From Thermotoga sp. KOL6 (lineage in GTDB: Bacteria > Thermotogota > Thermotogae > Thermotogales > Thermotogaceae), in assembly GCF_002866025.1 (NCBI RefSeq), contig NZ_LNDE01000002.1, positions 372,001 to 436,000 of the forward strand: a stretch of 64,000 bases of DNA, read 5' to 3'. The notes below the pieces were generated by a model that searched no databases, was not told where the DNA came from, and saw only the letters and a program-made list of their open reading frames with translations. The translations under genes and the position numbers were made by a program. Shown piece after piece: positions 20,405 to 28,042 of the stretch (its first letter is position 1; each line of letters begins with the position of its first letter).

Positions 20405-21051
20405 ACCTTCAACCATCCTTCCACGAGTTTCATGAGTCTAGAGACAGAGAAAGTGATGGCAAAGTAGATCAAAGCCACGCCACCGTATATAGGAAAGCTC
20501 ATGAAGGTTCTGCTAACAATGTATTGAGCACTTCTCATGAGTTCAACGGTTCCTATCACCATCGCGAGTGAGCTGTCTTTTGCAAGTGCTATGAATTCGT
20601 TTCCGAGGGCAGGTAGAATGTGTCTGAATGCTTGTGGTAATATCACATGAACCATCGCTTGGAAATGAGACATTCCAAGAGACCTTGCCGCCTCGTATTG
20701 TCCTTTCGGGACGGACTGTATGCCTGCTCTGACGATTTCAGCAACGTAAGCACCGCTGTTCACACCGAGAGCGACAACCGCAGCGGTGAATCTATCGAAC
20801 TCAAAGCCGAGTTCTGGAAGTCCGAAATACACGAGAAAGAGTTGAACCATGAGTGGAGTTCCTCTGATAAACTCCACGTACACAGAAGAAGGATACCGTA
20901 TTATTCTATATTTTGAAAGCCTTCCCATTCCAACGAAAGTTCCTATCGCAAGTCCTATCGAAACTGCCAAAGAAGTAAGCTGAAGGGTGCGAAGAGCACC
21001 CTTCAGCAGAAGAGGTAGATTGTCCACGATCACTTTCAACCACTCTGGCAT
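20401..21051 (-). CDS. polar amino acid (arginine) ABC transporter permease
   Basis: Membrane subunit of a HisM/GlnP-type importer, 216 residues with about five transmembrane segments. The conserved [12 protein letters not shown] segment ([16 protein letters not shown], about residues 127-142), which contacts the ATPase, is present, followed by [20 protein letters not shown]. Only one permease gene is found, so the transporter should be a homodimer. ATG with GGAGGAG upstream. It sits between the binding-protein and ATPase genes. Confidence 0.95.
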   Translation of the reverse strand: MPEWLKVIVDNLPLLLKGALRTLQLTSLAVSIGLAIGTFVGMGRLSKYRIIRYPSSVYVEFIRGTPLMVQLFLVYFGLPELGFEFDRFTAAVVALGVNSGAYVAEIVRAGIQSVPKGQYEAARSLGMSHFQAMVHVILPQAFRHILPALGNEFIALAKDSSLAMVIGTVELMRSAQYIVSRTFMSFPIYGGVALIYFAITFSVSRLMKLVEGWLKV

Positions 21052-21065
21052 TCTCTACTCCTCCA

Positions 21066-21806
21066 TCATTCAGAGAACCATTTCTCTATGAGTACATCGT
21101 AAGGACTCTTCTTCAGCTCTCTCAGAACGTTGTTAACGAACTCCAAAAGATCAGTGTCTTCTTTTCTAACGGCGATGCCGTATTGTTCACTGGAAAGTAC
21201 GTCACTGGAGATGATGAGATCCGGATTCTTCGCAACAAAAGCCTTTGCTGTAGCGGAATCCAACACAACCGCATCTGCTCTGCCTCTTTTCAACTCTAGG
21301 AAGGCATCGGTGAACTTGTCGAATCTCACTACATTGATACCTTCGTACTTCGAAACTTCTATGTCACCGGTGGTACCTATTTGAACTGCTACGGTTTTTC
21401 CTATGAGATCTTCGTAAGTTTTCGGTCGGAAATCACTATCTTTTCGAACGACTATCACCTGTCCTGCGTTGAAATAAGGATCAGAAAAAGCAACCACTTT
21501 CTTTCTTTCCTCAGTGATTGTCATCCCCGAGATGATCATATCAATTTTCTTCGTCAGAAGACTCGGTATTAATCCATCGAAGGTCATATCAACGATTTTG
21601 AGTTCAACTCCGAGTCTCCTTGCGATTTCTTTGGCAAGATCTACATCGAAACCCACTATGTTTCCGTTCTCATCGACGAACTCGAATGGAGGAAAGTCTG
21701 CAGAAAGTCCCACGAGTAGATATCCTCTACTTTTGATCTCCTCAATGGCACCGGCGAAGATCACAATTGAAACCAAAAGAGATAAAACAACGACGAGTCT
21801 TTTCAT
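21066..21806 (-). CDS. arginine-binding protein of ABC transporter
   Basis: Secreted solute receptor of 246 residues with an N-terminal signal peptide (LSLLVSIVIFAGA) and a mature part of the type II periplasmic-binding fold: LLVGLSADFPPFEF, GFDVDLAKEIARRLG, ISGMTITEERKKVVAFSDPY and the Asp-containing AVVLDSATAKAF. As recalled, it is nearly identical to the structurally studied T. maritima arginine-binding protein (TmArgBP), so arginine is the expected ligand; that ligand is inference from the relative. The mature protein lacks a lipobox Cys. It starts the operon, with GGGGTGATAAC before the ATG. Confidence 0.95.
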   Translation of the reverse strand: MKRLVVVLSLLVSIVIFAGAIEEIKSRGYLLVGLSADFPPFEFVDENGNIVGFDVDLAKEIARRLGVELKIVDMTFDGLIPSLLTKKIDMIISGMTITEERKKVVAFSDPYFNAGQVIVVRKDSDFRPKTYEDLIGKTVAVQIGTTGDIEVSKYEGINVVRFDKFTDAFLELKRGRADAVVLDSATAKAFVAKNPDLIISSDVLSSEQYGIAVRKEDTDLLEFVNNVLRELKKSPYDVLIEKWFSE

Positions 21807-21823
21807 GTTATCACCCCTGATTG

Positions 21824-21829
21824 ATTATA
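21824..21829 (-). promoter_or_regulatory. -10 box of arginine transporter operon
   Basis: TATAAT on the minus strand, 18 bases upstream of the binding-protein ATG. A weak AGACAT lies 18 bases further upstream as a possible -35, inside the 3' end of the purine permease gene. No other candidate exists in the 38-base gap. Confidence 0.5.
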
Positions 21830-21844
21830 ACACACCTTTGCATA

Positions 21845-23161
21845 TCAATGTCTTATGAAAGCAAGCCACAGAGCGAAAGCTAACGCAAGAATCCAAGTGA
21901 ACCAGTGAACTTCTTTGTATTTCCCACTGAAAAATTTCACCAATGCATAAGAAATGATACCGAGAGCTATTCCGTTGGCAATGGAGTAAGTGAGGGGCAT
22001 TGTTATAACAGTGATGAAGGCGGGGAGCGCTTCCGTTATGTCATCCCATTTCACCTTTCCAAGATTTCCTATCATGAGAGCTCCAACGAATATCAAAGCA
22101 GGAGCGGTGGCGTATCCAGGTACCGTTTGGGCGAGGGGAGCAAAGAAGAGCATTGCAAGCATACAGAGAGCTACAACGAGTGCTGTGAGGCCAGTTCTTC
22201 CTCCTTCGGCTATTCCGGCTCCACTTTCTATGTACGTTGTCACTGTTGACGTACCAAACACGGCTCCTACGGATGTGCCTATAGCGTCCGCAAGGTATGC
22301 CCTGTTTGCTCTCGGAAGTTCTCCATTCTTCATGAAGCCAGCACTCTGAGCAAGCCCTGTGATGGTGCCAAGTGTATCGAAGAAGTCGACGAAGAAGAAT
22401 GTGAGAACCACAATCCAAAAATCAAGGTTCAAAAATCCGGAGAAATCGAGTTTCATAAAAGTGGGAGATATATCTGGAATCGGGCCTACAATTCCTTGAT
22501 ACTTCGTAACACCTATTCCGGGGAGGGCTCCAACGAGTGTGGCAACCAGAATACCTATCATTACCGCTCCGGGGATCTTTCTGTGGTAGAGAGACACTAT
22601 CACGAGAAGTCCTACAACAGTTACTATAACTCCAGGGTTTGTGAGATCTCCCAGGGAAACAGACGTAGCTGGGTTGGAAACAACTATTCCCGCACTCCTC
22701 AAACCGATGAAAGCGATGAAGAAACCTATTCCTGCGGAGATGGCCACTTTTATAGAATCGGGAATGATTCCAGCCACGAATTTTCTGAATCCGACCAGAG
22801 TCAAACCGATGAAAATCAAACCTTCAACAAACACCGCTGCGAGCGCAACTCTCCAATCGATTCCCATTCCCAGACATACCGTGTAGGTGAAATACGCGTT
22901 CAATCCCATACCTGGTGCTAGTGCGAACGGATAGTTTGCAAAAAGAGCCATCACGAGTGTCGCGGTGGCAGATCCCAAAATAGTTGCTACCATGAATGCA
23001 CCGAAAAACTGTTGATAGAGGGGACTGCTGGCATCCACTCCCACTGCCTGAACGAGAATGGAAGGATTAACGAAAACGATGTAGGCCATGGTGAGGAAAG
23101 TGGCGATACCGGCGAACACTTCCGTTTTCACGTTCGTTCCCATCTCCCTAAGACGGAACAC
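21845..23161 (-). CDS. NCS2/AzgA-family purine (adenine/guanine/hypoxanthine) permease
   Basis: Proton-coupled nucleobase importer of 438 residues with 12-14 membrane segments. Family features: GTNVKTEVFAGIATFLTMAYI at the N-terminus (here split as GTNVKTEV and FLTMAYIVFVNP), FALAPGMGLNAYFTYT (the AzgA PGMGLNA motif), and the two loop motifs around FVDFFDTLGT and TSTVTTYIESGAGIAEGGRTG (seen as TYIESGAGI). These place it with AzgA/PbuG rather than uracil or xanthine carriers. The GTG at 23161 is chosen, 7 bases after GGAGGT; the GTG at 23170 is fused to the ribosome site. A terminator-like leader lies just upstream. Confidence 0.93.
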   Translation of the reverse strand: MFRLREMGTNVKTEVFAGIATFLTMAYIVFVNPSILVQAVGVDASSPLYQQFFGAFMVATILGSATATLVMALFANYPFALAPGMGLNAYFTYTVCLGMGIDWRVALAAVFVEGLIFIGLTLVGFRKFVAGIIPDSIKVAISAGIGFFIAFIGLRSAGIVVSNPATSVSLGDLTNPGVIVTVVGLLVIVSLYHRKIPGAVMIGILVATLVGALPGIGVTKYQGIVGPIPDISPTFMKLDFSGFLNLDFWIVVLTFFFVDFFDTLGTITGLAQSAGFMKNGELPRANRAYLADAIGTSVGAVFGTSTVTTYIESGAGIAEGGRTGLTALVVALCMLAMLFFAPLAQTVPGYATAPALIFVGALMIGNLGKVKWDDITEALPAFITVITMPLTYSIANGIALGIISYALVKFFSGKYKEVHWFTWILALAFALWLAFIRH

Positions 23162-23173
23162 GCAGCTCACCTC

Positions 23174-23252
23174 CGAATGAAAAAAATTTATAGGGATCTT
23201 CGATCCCTTTCCTAGTTGATGATCTCATAGTTTCCTTAAGAAACCTTTAAAC
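23174..23252 (-). promoter_or_regulatory. leader of purine permease with terminator-like hairpin
   Basis: Read on the minus strand. A first hairpin (GGTTTC with GAAACT, around 23224-23242) is followed by a second, AGGGATC-GAA-GATCCCT (23208 down to 23192), then ATAAATTTTTTTC (23191-23179) and the ribosome site GGAGGT (23174-23169). A stem followed by a T-run immediately before the ribosome site has the layout of a transcription attenuator. It could instead be a second terminator for the upstream binding-protein gene. No known purine-riboswitch core was recognised by eye. Confidence 0.45.
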
Positions 23253-23260
23253 AAAATAAA

Positions 23261-23290
23261 CAAAAGAAAAGCGGGAGGAACACCTCCCGC
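23261..23290 (-). terminator. Rho-independent terminator of sugar-binding-protein gene
   Basis: Perfect 8-bp stem GCGGGAGG / CCTCCCGC with a 4-base loop (23271-23290), starting right at the stop codon of the binding-protein gene, followed on the minus strand by TTTTCTTTTG. Confidence 0.85.
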
Positions 23291-24550
23291 TCATTCACCG
23301 TATTCTTCCTTCAAATATTCTTTTATCTTCTGATCAGCCGTCTTTATTGCCGTTTCCATATCCACTTTTCCGTTCACGAAGTCGGAGAACATGTTTCCAA
23401 CCACCGTTCTGATCTCGTACCATACCCCGATCTGTGGATCGAACACGGCATTGTCGATCTGTTTCAAGGGGATCTCGAGCAGCGGGTCAGACTTTGCAGC
23501 TTCTTTCCAGATAGATGTTTCAAGAGCGCTTCTTCTCACGGGTATGTATCCGGTATGTATAGCCCAGTAAGCGGTGACTTCTGGTGAGATGAGGTACTTC
23601 ATGAATTCCCAAGCTGCTTTCTTCTCTTCTTCAGAGGCCGTGTTGAACATGATGATATCGGTTCCGGCGAAGGGTACTTTATTTGTCACCCACGTGGGAA
23701 CGGGTGCCCAGCTCCAAGTGAATTTTCCTTTCGTGGATTTCTCAACGTAGGGTCTCCCGGCTATCGTGCTTATGTACATCATAATCTTCTGCTGTCCAAA
23801 GATCCCGTCCAGGTATCCGCCCTGATAGTACGCGATACCATCGTCCACCATCTTCTTCACAAACGCGAGCACTTCTCTTGTTTCTTTGCTGTCGATATTG
23901 GATACCCATTTTCCATCAACTTGCTTCAGGATGGATCCACCTCTGAGAGTGAGGAGTATCTGGAAGAAGTCAACTGTCGTCCTGAAGCCGAAGCCGTACT
24001 GATCTGTTTTGCCGTCGCCGTCAAGATCTTCCGTCATGAGTCTCGCGGCTTCGTAGAGCTCATCAATCGTCTTTGGAACGTCCACGCCGTACATTGCAAA
24101 GGCATCTGCATTGTAATAGAGTACGTAAAGACTCTTGTTAAAAGGAACAGCGTATATGGTGTCTCCCCACATACAGTTCTTTCTCAGAGGTTCAAATATA
24201 TCCTCCCATTCTTCCTTTGTGAGGCCTATCTTAGGATCGTTCACGAACTCGTTCAAAGGTTGAACAACTCCGCTTTGAATGAGCTTGGCAGTCCAGTTAG
24301 AGTAAGCCTGGGAGATGGTAGGAAGTTCGCCCGCTTGTGCAGCCGCAAGAAGCTTTTGAGAAAGTGCACCGTAGTTACCGACGTACACCGCTTCAACTTC
24401 GATATCGGGATGTAGTTCGTTGAACGTGTTCACTATCTCTTGTAGTGTCTTCCCGTGACCCCCTCCCATCGCGTGCCAGAAAGTAACTTTCACTTTTGCG
24501 AGCGCAAAGACGCTCAAAATCACCATGAGAAGCACCAGAAATTTTTTCAC
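23291..24550 (-). CDS. sugar-type ABC transporter substrate-binding protein
   Basis: Secreted solute receptor of about 419 residues, cluster B/MalE-UgpB type. The signal peptide is FLVLLMVILSVFALA; the mature part starts VKVTFWHAMGGGHGKTL and contains the extracellular solute-binding hallmarks LPTISQAYSNWTAKLIQ, GDTIYAVPFNKSLYVLYYN and the KKAAWEFMKYLISPEV stretch. Substrate unknown; HAMGG resembles glycerol-phosphate or oligosaccharide receptors. The GTG at 24550 is chosen because GGAGGG sits 6 bases ahead and the signal peptide then begins correctly; a longer frame adds 16 unlikely residues. Transcribed divergently from its two permease genes, with its own terminator. Confidence 0.92.
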   Translation of the reverse strand: MKKFLVLLMVILSVFALAKVKVTFWHAMGGGHGKTLQEIVNTFNELHPDIEVEAVYVGNYGALSQKLLAAAQAGELPTISQAYSNWTAKLIQSGVVQPLNEFVNDPKIGLTKEEWEDIFEPLRKNCMWGDTIYAVPFNKSLYVLYYNADAFAMYGVDVPKTIDELYEAARLMTEDLDGDGKTDQYGFGFRTTVDFFQILLTLRGGSILKQVDGKWVSNIDSKETREVLAFVKKMVDDGIAYYQGGYLDGIFGQQKIMMYISTIAGRPYVEKSTKGKFTWSWAPVPTWVTNKVPFAGTDIIMFNTASEEEKKAAWEFMKYLISPEVTAYWAIHTGYIPVRRSALETSIWKEAAKSDPLLEIPLKQIDNAVFDPQIGVWYEIRTVVGNMFSDFVNGKVDMETAIKTADQKIKEYLKEEYGE

Positions 24551-24586
24551 AGCGATCCCTCCTTTTCTATGGTTTCTCCACAAGGA

Positions 24587-24606
24587 ATTATACCGCATAG
24601 TATAAT
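24587..24606. promoter_or_regulatory. divergent -10 boxes between binding protein and permeases
   Basis: TATAAT on the minus strand at 24587-24592 (facing the binding-protein gene) and TATAAT on the plus strand at 24601-24606 (facing the permeases) lie 8 bases apart. The -35 regions are weak on both strands, so activation by a regulator is possible. Confidence 0.5.
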
Positions 24607-24645
24607 CTGAAATGTGAAAAGATCATGAGAAAGAGAGGGTTAGAT

Positions 24646-25911
24646 ATGAAGCGCTCGAGCAAACTACGAGAGGCCGTCTTAGCGTATCTTTTTTTGCTTC
24701 CCTCTATCGTGATCCTTGGAATGTTCGTTTTCTGGCCAGTTGGTTTTTCATTCGTTTTGAGTTTCTTCAAATGGGACTTTCGAAACATGAAGAATCCTTA
24801 TTTCACGGGTTTTAACAACTACGTGGAAATCTTCCGCTTCGATTATCCACCGAAATACTCGTTTATCTTCACCGTCTTGAACACGTTCTTTCATCTTGCG
24901 GTTGCCAGTGCCATTGTACTTTTGATTTTGAATTTCATTCGAAAGAAAAAATCTGTGGTGAGCGTTCTCGCAAATTTCCTTATAATCTTTGTCTATGTGA
25001 TGTTGAACGTTTTCGACCTTGAAAATCCCATACTCTCCTTTTTTGTGGCCTCTGTCTCTTGGTCTTGGTTGCTCTACGATCTCAAAAAAACGAAAGTGAA
25101 GAACAGTTGGGCTTGGTTCATTCTCTTTCTTTTGGTGTTCGTCCTTGTAGAACTTCATTCTTCTCTTCCTGGTGTAGTGAACTTTCTACTAGACGCGAAG
25201 GATAAGAATCTGTTCTTAAAAGCACTCACCAACACCTTGTATTACGTGGTTCTCAGTGTTCCTTCGCAGATATTCATATCCCTCGTGATAGCCCTTCTTC
25301 TGAACTCCAACGTGAAACTTCGGGTATTCTTCAGGACGGCTTACTTCATACCTTTCGTGACATCCGTTGTTGCCATCTCCCTCGTGTGGAAATGGATTTT
25401 CAACGACGAATTTGGTTTGCTGAACTACATCTTGTCTTTCTTCAACGTGGAGCCCATCTCTTGGTTGAAAGATGAGAGATGGACTATCCCGACTATCGCC
25501 ATTGTTTCCGTTTGGAAAACGGTTGGATACGATGCTGTCATATTCCTTGCGGGACTCCAGAACATAGATCGATCATACTACGAAGCTGCTGAAGTGGATG
25601 GGGCAAATTCTTTTCAGAAGTTCTTTTACATCACTTGGCCACTTCTGTCTCCAACGACGTTTTTCTTACTCATAGTATCCCTAATAGGTGCCTTCAAAGT
25701 TTTTGCCGAAGTCTACATCCTTTACGACGGGCTACCGGGTCCTTACAACAACAGCGGTATGACACTCGTGTACTATGTGTTTGATCTCTTCTACAGACAG
25801 CAGAGAATGGGGATCGCTTCGGCAGCTGCTTACATACTCTTTGCGATCATACTCATTTTCACGTTCGTTCAGTACAGATTCGGAAGAAGAGCAGTGGAGT
25901 ATGTCTCGTGA
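24646..25911 (+). CDS. sugar-type ABC transporter permease, MalF/UgpA-like
   Basis: Membrane subunit of about 421 residues. The N-terminus (AYLFLLPSIVILGMFVFWPVG, seen here as LLPSIVILGMFVFWP) is typical of MalF/UgpA. Between the first segment and the conserved core lies an enlarged region (about 70-180) with three or four extra hydrophobic helices. The core then follows with FRTAYFIPFVTSVVAISLVWKW (part: FIPFVTSVVAIS), and the ATPase-contact loop YYEAAEVDGANSFQKFFYIT (EAA motif). The ATG at 24646 is 7 bases after GAGAGG; the upstream in-frame ATG at 24625 has no ribosome site. It pairs with the next permease, 9 bases downstream. No ATPase gene is nearby, so a shared MsmK/MalK-like ATPase from elsewhere must be used. 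Confidence 0.9.
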   Translation: MKRSSKLREAVLAYLFLLPSIVILGMFVFWPVGFSFVLSFFKWDFRNMKNPYFTGFNNYVEIFRFDYPPKYSFIFTVLNTFFHLAVASAIVLLILNFIRKKKSVVSVLANFLIIFVYVMLNVFDLENPILSFFVASVSWSWLLYDLKKTKVKNSWAWFILFLLVFVLVELHSSLPGVVNFLLDAKDKNLFLKALTNTLYYVVLSVPSQIFISLVIALLLNSNVKLRVFFRTAYFIPFVTSVVAISLVWKWIFNDEFGLLNYILSFFNVEPISWLKDERWTIPTIAIVSVWKTVGYDAVIFLAGLQNIDRSYYEAAEVDGANSFQKFFYITWPLLSPTTFFLLIVSLIGAFKVFAEVYILYDGLPGPYNNSGMTLVYYVFDLFYRQQRMGIASAAAYILFAIILIFTFVQYRFGRRAVEYVS

Positions 25912-25920
25912 GGTGATAAC

Positions 25921-28029
25921 GTGAAGAAGCTGATTGTGTACCTTCTGCTCATCTTCGGTGCGATATTAATGCTTGGTCCTTTCGGCTGGATGGTACTCAC
26001 TTCATTCAAAGCGCCATCGGAAGTTCAACAATGGCCCCCGAGATTCTACACAAAGAATTTCGCTCTCTCACGTGATGTGAAAGTGATCCTGAAGCCGGGA
26101 GTCCAAAGAGTTGGGAAGAGTGTCAGTTTGAGAGAAGCCTACGCCCTCAAGACGAAGGAAGAAAATTTGTTGACCATAGTCGTCAACGACGATCCATTTC
26201 ACAGAGGAACGATGACGATACCGTTGAAAGAAGCAAGATACACTTCGAGTGTAGATATCGAAGAAGTGAAAAGAATCTCTTCGGAGTCTCCAGTGGAATT
26301 TTCTTGGAATACACCCGAGGAGTTCTTCGAATCCTTCTTCATCTATTACAAGAGCGGTGCGAATCCGTTCTTTCAAAGGTCCAGTCTGATGAACAAAATC
26401 TTGGGGTCGATAGACGGAGCGACGAAGATAATCTCCCAGATGAGGAGATTCATAAATGTGAGAATAAAGGACGAGTCCGAACGTGAAAGATTTCGTTCTT
26501 TTCTTGAAACGAAGGAGAAAGAGCTTCTCTCACTCAAAGAGAAAGTGGAAAGCATGAAGGCAGGAACAACACTCGTCCTCACCGATGAGGAGATAAGAAA
26601 ACTCTACGATCTTTTGAAAAGTGTCAACCTAAGATACACGGGTAGCAACCCACTCGTTTCAGTCTACACGAGTAGGGTAGTCGTTCCCATTGAAGAACTA
26701 AAGAAGAACATAGGTTACTATTTAGAGGTTGTCGATCTGTTTCAAAATGTGCAAAATCTAACGGTTGATAAAAACATAGTTGCAAAATCGATGACGAGAG
26801 ATGAGAGAAAAAATCTCTTTCTGGAAAAGATAAAAGATTTTCATGACAGGCAACTCGTCGAGAAACTGATGAAAGAATCGAAAGACAATCTGGTTGAAAG
26901 CTATGTTTCGTTGAAAGAAAAAGAGATTTCTGAGAAATACCATGTGGATCTTCTCACCATCGCTACTGTGAAACCTATCGTTTCTTCTTTAATTGGCTTG
27001 GCTCAGGAAAACAACATAGATACGTCCAACTTCGAACGAATGATGGAAGAACTGGAAGAACGTCTTTCAAACAGCACCACTTACAAGGTGTTGAAATCAA
27101 AAATCACACAACTCGATCTGGGAAGCGAATTTCTTAGTGCGATGGCAAGTTATCTCAAGGATATCACCTTTTTGAGGAAAGCTTATGAAGACGCTATGAG
27201 CTCTTGGAAAATAATCGAAGCTCCAGACTTCGTAAAAGAAGTGCGGGTGAAAGACGGTGAGGTAATAGAGATTCTTCTGGAAGGAGTCCCTTCGGTTTTT
27301 TTGAGTGACGAACCCATTGACTCCGTCAAACTCCGGTTTTCCTTCACTGAAATGCTTGCAAACCTCTTTCAAAACTACGTTGACGCGTGGAATGCCGCAC
27401 CGTTTCCAAGATACTACTTCAACACTTTCTTCGTCGCCAGCACAACAACGATTCTCGAAGTTATCGTGGCATCGCTCGCGGCTTACGCCTTTTCGTGGAT
27501 GGTTTTCCCAGGAAGAGATTTCATATTCGGACTCTACCTTGCCACAATGATGATACCCGGCGAGGTTCTTCTCGTGCCGAACTTCATCACAATATCGAAA
27601 CTCGGTTGGATCGACACGTATTACGCTCTGATCATTCCATGGATCGTCAGTGTTTTTGCCATTTTCCTCCTCAGACAACACTTTTTGACCATACCGAGAG
27701 AGCTCTTCGATGCGGCAAAAATAGACGGATGCTCTCACTGGAGATTTCTATGGCAGATCGTCGTGCCTCTCAGCAAACCAGCCGTGATCACCTCTGCTCT
27801 TCTCAAATTCGTTGGAAGTTGGAACGCTTTCCTCTGGGTTTTGATCGTGACGAATAGTGAGAACTATAGAACTCTTCCTGTGGGACTTCAGGCGTTCAGT
27901 TCCGATGTGGGGACTCAGTACAATCTACTCATGGCGGCGGCAACGTTTTCGATTCTTCCGGTTGTAATCTTGTTCATATTCACCCAGAAGTACTTCATAC
28001 AAGGAATTGCCAGAACAGGACTGAAATGA
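25921..28029 (+). CDS. sugar-type ABC transporter permease, MalG-like, with a ~430-residue loop insertion
   Basis: A 702-residue permease, more than twice the usual 270-300. TM1 (residues 3-28) and the family start of the first external loop (SFKAPSEVQQWPPRFYTKNF) are normal. The core resumes at about 475 (NYVDAWNAAPFPRYYFNTFF), continues through the remaining five segments and keeps the EAA-type loop LFDAAKIDGCSHWRFLW. In between lie about 430 residues predicted to be extracytoplasmic, rich in charged helices (probable coiled coil around 180-230 and 260-400). The reading frame is intact. GTG start after GAGGTGATAAC. MalF also carries an external P2 loop, but in the other subunit and shorter. 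Confidence 0.92.
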   Translation: MKKLIVYLLLIFGAILMLGPFGWMVLTSFKAPSEVQQWPPRFYTKNFALSRDVKVILKPGVQRVGKSVSLREAYALKTKEENLLTIVVNDDPFHRGTMTIPLKEARYTSSVDIEEVKRISSESPVEFSWNTPEEFFESFFIYYKSGANPFFQRSSLMNKILGSIDGATKIISQMRRFINVRIKDESERERFRSFLETKEKELLSLKEKVESMKAGTTLVLTDEEIRKLYDLLKSVNLRYTGSNPLVSVYTSRVVVPIEELKKNIGYYLEVVDLFQNVQNLTVDKNIVAKSMTRDERKNLFLEKIKDFHDRQLVEKLMKESKDNLVESYVSLKEKEISEKYHVDLLTIATVKPIVSSLIGLAQENNIDTSNFERMMEELEERLSNSTTYKVLKSKITQLDLGSEFLSAMASYLKDITFLRKAYEDAMSSWKIIEAPDFVKEVRVKDGEVIEILLEGVPSVFLSDEPIDSVKLRFSFTEMLANLFQNYVDAWNAAPFPRYYFNTFFVASTTTILEVIVASLAAYAFSWMVFPGRDFIFGLYLATMMIPGEVLLVPNFITISKLGWIDTYYALIIPWIVSVFAIFLLRQHFLTIPRELFDAAKIDGCSHWRFLWQIVVPLSKPAVITSALLKFVGSWNAFLWVLIVTNSENYRTLPVGLQAFSSDVGTQYNLLMAAATFSILPVVILFIFTQKYFIQGIARTGLK

Positions 28030-28042
28030 AGGAGGCGATAGT

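Noticed and set aside
22041-22418. Long reverse-frame ORFs such as 22041-22418 and 22496-22921
   Set aside because: They lie inside the purine permease gene, have no ribosome site, and have unlikely composition (many Ser, Arg, His); they are shadows.
23162-23260. Canonical purine riboswitch aptamer before the NCS2 permease
   Set aside because: The expected three-way junction with conserved loop bases could not be found by hand; only terminator-like hairpins are supported.
27097-27738. 213-codon ORF on the minus strand inside the long permease
   Set aside because: It is antisense to conserved permease codons and has no family pattern; the permease frame explains the sequence.
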